From: Tetrastigma voinierianum
Taxonomy: Eukaryota; Streptophyta; Magnoliopsida; Vitales; Vitaceae
Direction: 5' to 3'
Assembly (NCBI GenBank): GCA_016808115.1
Contig: JAEQBH010009441.1
Span: forward strand, 1 to 64,000
Length of the DNA: 64,000 bases
This document shows positions 26,701-37,020 of this stretch, one piece after another; the stretch's first letter is position 1; every line of letters begins with the position of its first letter. Below the pieces are notes generated by a model. That model saw only the letters and a program-made list of their open reading frames with translations. It had not been told where the DNA came from and searched no databases. The position numbers and the translations under genes were made by a program.

Positions 26701-28900
26701 GCAAATAAGAAAGAACAAAATAGTAGAATGGATCAAATCAAAACAATGCAAAACAGAAACAAGGAAGGATTGAATCGAGGGATGCGATGTTACGGAGGAA
26801 CAAAAGCCAAGGAAGGGATGAATCTGAGGCGAATGCAGAAGACAGGATCAAAGCAAATGGGATTGAATATGCAATGGGATGCTTGATATGACAGAATAAA
26901 GGGAAGGATTGAATCTGGGATCGATGAAAGCGAAACAAACAGGGATGAATCCATGTGATGTCAGAACCCGAAAGCAACGGGTGAAATCAGGCGTCAGAGG
27001 CTTTGAAGCTACAAAGGAAGGGAGATTGAATCAGGGTTTGATCTGGGAAGGAACTGAAACAAAGGAAAAGGATGAATCTTAGCCTTGATACGGAAAGAAT
27101 CGAATCAAAAGGAGAGATCAAAATTTAGGCGTGATCTGAAGGCAAAATAAAGGAAGAGTATTAATTTGGGGCGCAAATACCGAACTGAATCAAGGAAGGG
27201 ATCAAATCTGAGCACGATGACGGAGAAGCAGGAAATAAAAAGGAAGGAACAAATCTAAAGACAGTAGAGACCAGTGAAGCAGGAGGAATGGAATCAGAGG
27301 CGTGCCTTGGGACCCAGAACGAGGAGGATTAGAGATGCGGCGTGATCTTGGGAGGAACACAGACAAACGAAGGAAGCAAATGCAGGCACTATGCACCGAG
27401 AACGAAACAAAATGGAAAGGAAATTGAATCCCGGGCGCGATGCGGAGGGCCAGTAAAATGAAGGATGAAATCCCGGAGTGCCGATGTTGGAGAACCCAGG
27501 AATGGGGAAGGGTGAATCTGGGACCTGAAACCAGGCAGAAATATAAAGGACGGGATCGAATCTAGGAGCAAAGCTAGAGAACTTGAACCAAAACAAAGGG
27601 ATTGAATTTGAAACAATAATAGGAGCTAACGAAAACAGAAGGGATCTAATTAGAGGCGCGATGTTGGAACTGAATCAAAACAAAGGGATCGAATCTGGGC
27701 GTGATGCAAGAGGGCCGAAAGGAAGGGATGGAATCAGGAGTGCAGTGGGGAGGCAGGATCAAAAACAAGGGGATGGGAATCAGGGCAGAGATCTTTGGAG
27801 GGCCAGAAACGAGTGTCAGTCAGGGCGATGTTTGGAGGAACTGAGCAAAGGGAGGATCAAATGCAGACTGTAATGCACAGAGATCCGATTCAGGAAGGGA
27901 TGAGTCCGTATTGTGATAGGAGAACAAATAAATAGAAGGTGTGGATTAGTCTGTAATGCGGAGGAGCGAATCGAGAGCCGGATGAATCTGAGCGATCTTG
28001 GAGGGGAACCAAAATAAATTAGGAATGGTTCAAAATCTGGAATGTACGGAGGAATAACCGAAACAAAATAAGAGATCGAATCAGGACACGATGCACGAAG
28101 ACCAGAGAAACAAAGCGAAGGGATCGAATCAAGTGTGAATATAGAATCAAAGTAAATCGGAAGGAGTTAGATCACAGAGTTGGTGTTGGAGGTGAATATT
28201 GAGAGGGAGCAGATGCGGGCGCGATGCCAAGACAAGAACAAAGCAGAGGGATCAGAGATCCGAGGGCGATGTGGGAGAACCGGAATCAAGGAAGGGATGA
28301 GATTTGGGTATGATGCCGGAGGTGGATCAAGGCAAAGCGAATCTGGAGCTGAGTGAAGGGACCGAAACAAAGGAAGAATCAGAATCTTACGATCTTTGGA
28401 GAACTGAGAAACAAAGGAAGGATCAGTAAAGTGCACTGTTAGAGAACTTCCAGGAATAAATGAAGGGGATCGATTCCCACGTCGATGTGAAGGCAGTGTA
28501 AAGGAAGGGATATCAGACGCATTGCTAAAGGGCTCAAATAAAGGAAAGATACAGATCCCAGCGTGCAGTGGAGGCAGAGAATGAAAGACGGATCGAATGG
28601 GCGCGATACGGGTGTGGCCGAATACAAAGAGGGATCAAATCTTGAGTAATGCAAAGACCGTACAAAGCTGGGATCGAATCGGTGATGAAGGAGCCAGCAG
28701 AAAGTGGGAGTTCGCCGATCGATATGCAAAAACGAAAAGGGATCGGAATTAGGGCGCGTGAAGATCCGAAGAAACAAAATGAAGGGATCGAATCCATATG
28801 CAGTGATGGGAGAACGAAACAAAAGGAAGGATCAAATATCTGAGCAATGTGAGAACTCGGATCAAAAACTAAGGGATTAGAATTTAAGGTATGATATGAA
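23701..28900 (+). repeat. Eroded satellite, left variant style
   Basis: This is the poorest satellite of the left part apart from 13.3-15.6 kb. Unit starts (GGATGAATC, GGATCAGAATCTG) are still spaced near 46 bp but with many gaps, and CpG is low. In 25,021-25,260 I see no CpG at all and the text is mostly purine words (GGAAGGATAAGAAAC). The last GATCTTTGGAG phrase I find is at about 28,391. No gene or other element is recognised. Confidence 0.75.
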
Positions 28901-29815
28901 GAATGCAGAACAAAGGAAAGGATCAAATTTGAGCGCAAGGCCGGGGAACCCGAATCAAAACAAAGGGATCGAATTTGAGTGCGATGCAAGAACTGAAAGA
29001 GAGAGGATGAATCTCAGGCATGATGGAGGAATAAAAAGAAGGGATCGACCAAGAGCAATGCCGGAACCCGAAAAATCTATGATCTAATCGGCGCAATGCC
29101 CAGATCCCAAACAAATGAAGGGATCGATCCGAAGGAGCCGAGAACCCGAAACAAAAGTAAGGGATAGAATCTGGACGAGATGGAGGAGAACCCGAAAAAA
29201 AACGAAGGGTACGAACCCGGCGCCGATGTTCGGGCCGAGAACTAAATAAAATGAAGGGATCAAATTGGAGCTGGCGTCGAGAACCTTAAAACAAACGGGC
29301 GAGATCGAATCCGGGCGTGATGTTGGAGAACCCAGAATAAAAGGAAGGGATCGAATCTGGGCGCTATGCCAGAGAACTCGAATCAAAACAAAGGGATCGA
29401 ATCTGGGCGCGATACCGGAGAACTCGAAACAAAGGGAAGGGATCGAATTGGCGCGATGTCAGAGAATCTGAAATAAAAGGAAGGGATCGAATCTAGGTGC
29501 AATGCCAGAGAACTTGATTCAAAATAAAGGGATCGAATCCGAGCGCGATGCCGAAGAACCCGAAATAAAAGGAAGGGATCAAATCTAGGCACAATGCCAA
29601 AAAACGTGAAACAAAAGGAAGGGATCGAATCTAGGCGCGATGCTGGAGAATACGAAATAAAAAAGGAAGGGATCGAATTTGGAATCGATGCTAGAGAACC
29701 CGAATCAAAACAAGGAATTGATTCTGGGTGCGATACCGGAGAACCCGAAATAAAAAATGAAGGGATCGAATCTATGAGCAATGCAAGAGAACCTGAAATA
29801 AAACTATGATCGATC
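28901..29815 (+). repeat. Clean satellite run at the style boundary
   Basis: Successive units from about 29,300 are close to consensus and show their linker subtypes plainly. The order includes AATCAAAACAAA, AAACAAAGGGAA, AAATAAAAGGAA, ATTCAAAATAAA, AAATAAAAGGAA, AAACAAAAGGAA, AAATAAAAAAGGAA, AATCAAAACAAG and AAATAAAAAATGAA. This is the best place in the window to read the unit subtypes. Positions 29,339-29,700 recur at 40,271-40,633. Confidence 0.9.
29339..29700 (+). repeat. 362-bp higher-order segment, copy A
   Basis: Eight units match 40,271-40,633 in order and in private variants: GATACCGGAGAA followed by AAACAAAGGGAAGGG, then GAGAATCTGAAATAAAA, then a unit with CCGAGCGCGATG, then GCCAAAAAACGTGAAAC, then a GGATCGAATTTGGA unit with TTCGATG or ATCGATG. 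The length is the same in both copies, so there is no net insertion or deletion between them. Related but looser copies of its second half occur at about 41.04, 42.25 and 43.33 kb. Confidence 0.85.
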
Positions 29816-30860
29816 CGCGCCGGGACGCTGAGAAGCTTAATAAACGATGGTATAGGAATCCGAAGCGTGATGAGAACGGAAACAAAAAGGAAGGAACGAC
29901 CGAAGCGGCGTCGAGAACCCAAACAAAACGGCGGGTACGAAACCGCATGGCGCCCGGAACACGAACAAAACGGCGGGATCTAATCCGCATCGGCGTCGAG
30001 ATCCCGAAACAAAGCGGAAAGTATCGGCTCGACGGATACCTGCTAACCCAAACAAAGCGAAGGATCGACCGCTAATGCTTGAACTCGAATGAAAACAAAG
30101 GGATCGAATCTGGGCGTGATATCAAAGAACCTATAACGAAAGGAAAGGATCGACCGCGCAAGGCCGTGAACCCCAATCAAGACAGTGGATAGAATTCGAG
30201 CGACGCCGAGAACCCGAAACAAATGGTAGGGATTTAATCTAGATTAAATGCGAGAACCTTTAAACAAAACAAAGGGATCAAATCGCCAAAGTCGGGAGAA
30301 ACTGAAAGAAGGAAGGGATCGGTCTAGGCAACGGCGTTCGAGAACCCAATAAAAAAGCGAAGGATCGAATTCAGCGCTGATGCTCGAGAACCCGAAACAA
30401 AACGGCGGGATCGAACTGGGCGCCGGCGCCCGGAACCCGGCGTGCAGTGGATTGAATACGGTTAATGGAGGAGAACCTAAAAAACCGAAGGAATGAATCC
30501 AAAGCAATGCTCGAGAACCCGAACAAAACAAAGGGATCAACTGGCGGCGCTGGCGCCAAAGAACCCGAAAAAGAAGCGGATCGACCCAGCGATGCCGGAG
30601 AACCCCAAAATAAATGAAGGGATCGAATCTGTGCATGATGCTCCGAGAACTTTAACAAAAGGAAGGTATCGAATCTAGATGCGAAATGCTAGAGAACCCA
30701 AATAAACAAAGGGATCAACCGCACGGCGACGTGAGAACTGAAACAAAAGGACGATCAAATCGGGCGCACGCGAGAACTCCGAATCAAAACAAAGGGATCG
30801 ACTTCGCACGACACCGAGAACACGAAACAAATGGAAGGGACTGAATGTGGGCAATTATGC

Positions 30861-31550
30861 CTGGATAACTGAAACAAAAAGGAAGGGATCGAATCTAGGT
30901 GCAATGCAAGAGATCTCGAATCAAAATAAATGGATCAAATCTGGGCGCGATGCCAGAGAACTCGAAATAAAAAGAAGGGATCAAATCTGGGCGCAATGCC
31001 AAAGAACCCGAAACAAAAGGAAGGGAACGAATCTGGGCATCATGTCAAAGAATCACGAAACAAAGGGATCGAACTGGGAGCTATACCAAAGGAAGGGATG
31101 AATAAGTAACGGCGCGAGAACCTAAACAAAAGGAAGGGATCGAACGAGGTGCAATGCCATAAACTCAATAAAAATAAAGGATTGAATCCGCGCTGGTGCC
31201 AGAACCCAAATAAAAAGGAAGGATCAAATCTGGGCGCAATGCCAAAGAACTCGAAACAAAACGAAGGGATCGACTTAGAGCGATGTCAGAGGAACGCGAA
31301 CAAAAAAGAAAAGGACTTAATCGAGCGATGCAAGAGAACCCGAATTAAAACAAAGGGATTGAATCTCGGCGCGATGCTTGAGAACTCGAAATAAAAAAGG
31401 AATGGATCAAATCTAGGCGATATGCAAGAGAACCCGAATCAAAACAAAGGGATTAAATTTGGGCACGATACCCGAGAACCCGAAACAAAACGAAGGGATC
31501 GAATACGAAAGCGCGATGCCGAAGAACCCGAAACAAAAGAAAGTCTTCGA
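30861..31550 (+). repeat. 2.16-kb higher-order repeat, shared segment copy 1
   Basis: The segment shares with 33,022-33,720 the order: GGATAAC unit, GCAAGAGATC unit with AATCAAAATAA, CCAGAGAAC units, the truncated ATACCAAAGGAAGGGATG unit, a GAATTAAAAC or GAATTTAAAA linker, CTCGG(C/T)GCGATGCTTGAG, GATTAAATTTGGGC with ATACCCGAG, GAATACG, and finally AAAGAAAGTC. Several of these are found almost nowhere else in the window. Confidence 0.85.
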
Positions 31551-33021
31551 ATATGGGCGCAATGCCAGAAAACCAGAATAAAACAAAGGGTCGAATCTAG
31601 GCACGATGCCGGATAACCCGAATAAAAAAGGAAGGGATCAAATCTGAGTTCAATGTCAGAGAACCCAAATAAAAAAGAAGTGATGGAATCTGGGCGCAAT
31701 GCTAGAGAACCCGAATAAAAAGAAATGGATCGAATTTAGGCGTGATGCCGGAGAACTCGAAATAAAAAAAGAAGGTATCGAATCTCGGCACAATACCAGA
31801 GAACCCGAATCAAAAGGAAGGGATAGAATCGTAACGACGCCGAGAATTCAAATAAAAAGGAAAGGATCGACCTACCAAAGCAATTACAGCAGAACCCAAA
31901 AAAACTAAGGGATCAATTGAGCGCCGATGCTTGAGAACTAGGAACAAACGGCGATCGACCGCCGCGATGCCGAGAACCCAAACAAAACGGCGGATCGAAT
32001 CAGCGCAGGCCAAAAACCAAAAGGGAAGGATCGAACGGCGGGCGATAAAAGAACCCAAAACAAAACGAAGGGTACGAATCGTAGCACGATGCCTGAGAAC
32101 CCGAAGAAAAACAAATGGATCGAATCTGGGCCCGATGCCGGAGAACTCGAAACAAAACTAAGGTATCGAATCCGGACGCGATACTAGAGAACCCGAAACA
32201 AAAGGAAGGGATCAAATTTGGGCGCATTGCCAGAGAACTCGAATCAAAACAAAGGGATCGAATCTGGGCGCGATATCAAAGAACCTATAACAAAAGGAAA
32301 GGATCAAATATGGGCGCAAGGCCAAGGAACCCGAATCAAAACAAAGGGATAGAATCTGAGCGCGATGCTGAAGAACCCGAAACAAATGGTAGGGATCGAA
32401 TCTAGATGAAATGCTAGAGAACCCGAAACAAAACAAAGGGATCAAATTCGAGCAAGATGCCGGAGAACTCGGAAAAAAAGGAAGGGATCTATCTAGGCAC
32501 GGCGCCGTGAGAGCCCAAATAAAAAAGCGAAGGATCAACGTCGAGTATCGCTAAAGAACCCGAAAAATTTAAGGGATCGAACCGAAACGCGATGCACGAG
32601 AACCCAAACAAAATCGAAGGGGATCGACCACTATGCTCGAGAACCCGACACAGGCAGGGATTGAATACTGGCACGATGGAGGAAACCAAACAAAACGGCG
32701 GAACTAATCTGCATGATGCCCGAGAACTCAAACAAAACGGCGGATCGAATCCAAAGGGCGTCTGAGAACCCGGAATAAACCATGGGACGCATCCAGCATG
32801 ATGTTCGGAGAACCGAATAAAAAGGAAGTGATCGACCGATGAAATGCTAGAGAACTCTAAATAAAACAAAGGGATCAACCGCGATGCCGTAGAATCCCAA
32901 ATAAAGGATATGATCGAATCTAAAGAATGCTAGAGAACTCGAATCAAAACAAAGGAATCGATTCTAGGCACGATACCGGAGAACCCGAAACAAATGGAAG
33001 GGATCGAATGTGGGCACGATG

Positions 33022-33720
33022 CCGGATAACCCGAAACAAAAGGAAGGGATCGAATCTAGGTGCAATGCAAGAGATCCCGAATCAAAATAAGTGATCGAAT
33101 TCGGGTGCGATGCCAGAGAACCCGGAATAAAAACAAGGGATCAAATCTGGGGGCAATGCCAAAGAACCCGTAACAAAAGGACGGATCGACCGCGCCGGCG
33201 CCAAAGAACTCAATGAAAACAAAGGGATCGAATCTCCGGAGCTAAACCAAAGGAAGGGATGAATAGGCGCTCGGCGCCGAGAACCCGAACAAAACGGCGG
33301 ATCAACTTGCAATGCCAAAGAACTTGAATCAAAATAAAGGGATTAAATCCGGGCACGATGCCAGAGAACCCAAAATAAAAGGAAGGGATCAAATCTGGGA
33401 GCAATGCCAAAGAACTTGAAACAAAAGGAAGGGATCGAATTTAGGAGCGATGCTGTAGAACGCAAAATAAAAAAGAAAAGGATCGAATCTGGGCGCAATG
33501 CAAGAGAACCCGAATTTAAAAAAAGGGATTAAATCTCGGTGCGATGCTTGAGAACCCGAAATAAAAAAGGAATGGATCGAATCTAGGCGCGATGCCAGAG
33601 AACCCGAATCAAAACAAAGGGATTAAATTTGGGCGCAATACCCGAGAACCCGAAACAAAACAAAGGGATTGAATACGGGCGCGATGTCGGAGAACCCGAA
33701 ACAAAAGAAAGTCGCCGACC
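33022..33720 (+). repeat. 2.16-kb higher-order repeat, shared segment copy 2
   Basis: This is the partner of 30,861-31,550; the offset is 2,161 bp at the start and about 2,168 bp at the end. The two copies have different patch positions: copy 2 has CGGCGGATCAAC at about 33,296 where copy 1 keeps AAAAGGAAGGGATCGAAC. The patches are therefore not inherited with the higher-order unit. Confidence 0.85.
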
Positions 33721-34529
33721 GGGCGCAATAAAAACCAAGATGGTGGCAAGGGTTGAACGAGGAGCGGCGCCGACAACCCGAAATAAAAAAAGGAAGGGAT
33801 CGACCGGTGCAAATGTCGAGAACCCAAATAAAAATGAAGTGATGGAATATGGGCGTAATGCCAGAGAACCCGAATCAAAAGGAATGGATCAACGAAGCGC
33901 TGGCGTTAGAGAACTCGAATAAAAGAAGGTATCGGACTTGGCGCGAATGCCAGAGAACCTGAATCAAAAGGAAGGAGAAAATCTAGGCAACGATGCCGAG
34001 AACTGAAATAAAAAAAAGGAAATGATCGAATCTAGGAGCAATTACAGAGAACCCGAAAAAAAACTAAGGAATCGAATCCGAGCGCGATGCCTGAGAACCC
34101 GAAACAAAACGGGATCGAATCCGATGCGATGCCGGAGAACCCGAAACAAAACGAAGGGATCGAATTCGGGCATGAAGCCCGAAAACCCGAAACAAAAGGA
34201 AGGGATCGAATCCGGGCACGATGCAAGAGAACCCGAACAAACGGCGGGCAATGGCAGTGGCGCCCGGGATGCTTGAGAACCCGAAGCAAAACAAATGGAC
34301 CGAATCTGGGCCCGATGCCGGAGAACCCAAAACAAAACGAAGGGATCGAATTCGGGCGCAATGTCACAAAACCTTAAATAAAAGGAAGGGATCGAATCCG
34401 GACGCGATACGTGAGAACCCGAAACAAAAGGACGGGATTGAATCAGGGCGCCATGCCAAAGAACTCAAATCGTCATCAGCGGGATCGATCCGGGCATGAT
34501 ATCGGGCTGAAAGGACCGGACCAGGTGCA

Positions 34530-34970
34530 ATGTCAGAGAACCCGAAACAAAAGGAAGGGATAGAATATAGGTGTAATGCAAGAGAACTCAATCAAAATAA
34601 AGGGATCAAATTCGGGCGTGATGCCGAAGATCCCAAAATAAAAGGAATGGATCAAATCTGGGTGCAATGCCAAAGAACCCGAAACAAACGAATGGGATCG
34701 AATCTAGGCCGCGTCGAGAACACGAACAAAATGTGAAGGATCGACCCAGGCGCGATGCCGTGAGAACCCAATTAAAACAAAGGGATTGAATCGGGCTGGC
34801 GCCGGCGAACCCAAATAAAAAGGAATGGATCAACGGCGTAATGCCATAGAACCCGAATCAAAACAAAGGGATTAAATTTGGGTGCGTTACCCGAGAACTC
34901 AAAAAGTAACGAAAGGATCATAAACGAGGCGCGGCGCCGGAGAACCAAACAAAGAAAGGACTCGCGAGCC
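34530..34970 (+). repeat. 2.16-kb higher-order repeat, shortened third copy
   Basis: The order GCAAGAGAACTC with AATCAAAATAAA, CCAAAGAACCCG, ATTAAAAC linker, GATTAAATTTGGGTGCG with TTACCCGAG, then AAGAAAGGACTCGC follows copies 1 and 2 but is about 250 bp shorter. It lacks the truncated ATACCAAAGG unit and its neighbours, as expected from unequal exchange inside the array. Confidence 0.65.
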
Positions 34971-35690
34971 GCAATGCCGTAAAACTGGGGACAAAAGTGG
35001 TCACCTAAACGATGCCTGGACAACCCGAATAAAGATGATCGACCAGCGCAATGCCGAGAACCCGAATAAAAAAGAAGACAATCTGGGCGTAAATGCTGTG
35101 AGAACCCGAATCAAAAGGAATGGATTGAATCTAGGAGCGATGCCGGAGAACTAGAAATAAAAAAGGAAGGTATCGAATCTGGGCGCAATGTCAGAGAACT
35201 CCAATCAAAGGAAGCGGATAGAATTCCAGCACCATGCCCGAGAATTCGAAATAAAAAAAGAAAGGGATCAAATCTAAGAGCAATTATAGAGAACTCGAAA
35301 CAAAACGAAGGGATCGAATCCGGGCGTGATACCGGAGAACTTGAAACAAAACGAAGGGATTGAATTAGCGCCGATGTCTAAAATCAAACAAAAGGAAGGG
35401 ATCAATCCGCTAACGATGCAGAGAACTAAACAAAAATGATGCCGGTACGATCCGCACACGCTCGGAACCCGAAACAAAAATGAATGGATCGAATATAGTC
35501 TGACGTCGGAGAACTAAACAAAACGGCGGGATCGGCGGCGTTCGAGAACCCAAATGTGCCGGCGGGAATGAATCGACGTGATAACGAGAACCCAAACAAA
35601 GGACGAGATCGAATCTAGGTGCAATGTAACGTAACTAATCAAAAATAAATGGATCAAACGGCGCGAGTCAACCCAAAATAAATGAATAGA

Positions 35691-37020
35691 TCAAATCTTG
35701 GCGCAATGCCAAAAAGAACCTGAAACGAAAGGAAGGGATCGAATCTGGGCGCGATGCTAGAGAACCCGAATCAAAACAAATGGGATTGAATCTGGGCGCG
35801 ATGCCTGATAACCTGTAATAAAAAAGAAAGGGATTGAATATAGGAGCAATGCCAGAGTACTTGAAACAAAACTAAGGGATAGAATCCTAGCGTGATGTCT
35901 GAGAACCCGAAACAAAAAGGAGGGATCGAATCCTGGCGCAATGCCGGAGAACCTGAAACAAAAGAAAGGGATCGAATCCGGGCGCAATGCCGGAGAACAT
36001 GAAACAAAATAAAGGGATCGAATCCGGGTGCGAGGCTGGAGAACCCGAAATAAAAGGAAGGGATCGAATCTGGGCGCAATGCTAGAGAACCCGAATCAAA
36101 AGGAAGGGATCGAATCTAGGAGTGATGTAGGAGAACCCGAAATGAAAAAGGAAGGTATCGAATCTGGGCGCAATGCCAGAGAACTTGAACTGCGCAGCGG
36201 ATCAAATCTAGTACCGATGTCGAGAAACCGAAATAAAAAAGGAAGGGAACAAATCTAGGAGCAATGCCAGAGAACCCGGAACAAAACTAAGGGATCGAAT
36301 CCGAGCGATGCTGGAGAACCCGAAACAAAACGAAGGGATTGAATCTGGGAGCGATGCCTTAGAACCTGTAACAAAAGAAAGGGATCAAATCCTGGCGCGA
36401 TGCCGGAGAACCTGAAACAAAACGAAGGAAACGACCGGAAGCGCTATGCCCGACAACCAAAAATGAAGAATCGATCCAAAGGATGTCGAGAACTCCGAAA
36501 CAAAACGAAGGGATCGAATCCGGGTGTGATGTTAGAGAACATGGAATAAAGGGAAGGGATCGAATCTAGACGCGATACCGAAGAATCCGAAACAAAAGGA
36601 CGGGATCGAATATGGGCGCAATGCAAGAGAACCCAAAACAAAAGGAAGGGATCGAATCTCGTCGCAATGCTAGGGAACCCGAATCAAAACAAAGGGATCG
36701 AATTTGAGCGTGATGCCGGAGAACCCGAAACAAAAGGAAGGGATCGAATCTAGGTTCAATGCCTGAGAACCCCAATCAAAACAAAGGGATCGAATCCGGG
36801 CGCGATGCCGGAGAACCCGAAACAAAAAAAAGGTATCGAATCTGGGCGCGATGTCGGAGAACCTGAAACAAAAGGAAAGGATCAAATCTGGGCAAAATGA
36901 AGGTATCAAATTTGGTCGCAATGCTAGAGAACCCTAATCAAAAGGAACGGATCGAATCTAGGCACGATGCCGGAGAACCCGAAATAAAAAAGGAAGGGAT
37001 GAAATCTAGGAGCAATGAAA
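35691..37020 (+). repeat. Clean satellite run
   Basis: This is one of the longest runs close to consensus, with nearly every unit 45-48 bp long. CpG variants are easy to read side by side: GGGCGCGATG, GGGCGCAATG, GGTGCGAGG, GAGCGATGC; GATGCCGGAG, GATGCTGGAG, GATGCCAGAG; AACCCGAA, AACCTGAA, AACCCAAA. Only a few right-style patches interrupt it, near 36,430-36,480 and 36,190. Confidence 0.9.

Larger units (their letters stand above)
29816..35690 (+). repeat. Satellite, right variant style, with 2.16-kb period
   Basis: Near-consensus units alternate with short patches in which AAACGAAGGGATCGAATCC is replaced by AACGGCGGATCGACC, and GATGCCGGAGAACC by GGCGCCGAGAACC or GGCGTCGAGAACC. Markers repeat about 2,160 bp apart: AAGGC at 30,160 and 32,318; a GGATAAC unit at 30,861 and 33,022; CTATACCAAAGG or CTAAACCAAAGG at about 31,081 and 33,242; GAAAGTC at about 31,539 and 33,707. 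No gene is present. Confidence 0.85.

Noticed and set aside
1..28500. Left part as an unrelated satellite family
   Set aside because: It shares rare markers with the right half in the same order (truncated GATACCAAAGG unit, CCAAAAAACGTG unit, CTAGATGAAATGCTAGAG unit), so it is the same family with different divergence.
29300..31000. CRISPR array
   Set aside because: Units abut directly with no unique spacers, the whole 46 bp is repeated, and the array is at least 64 kb long with no cas-like genes.
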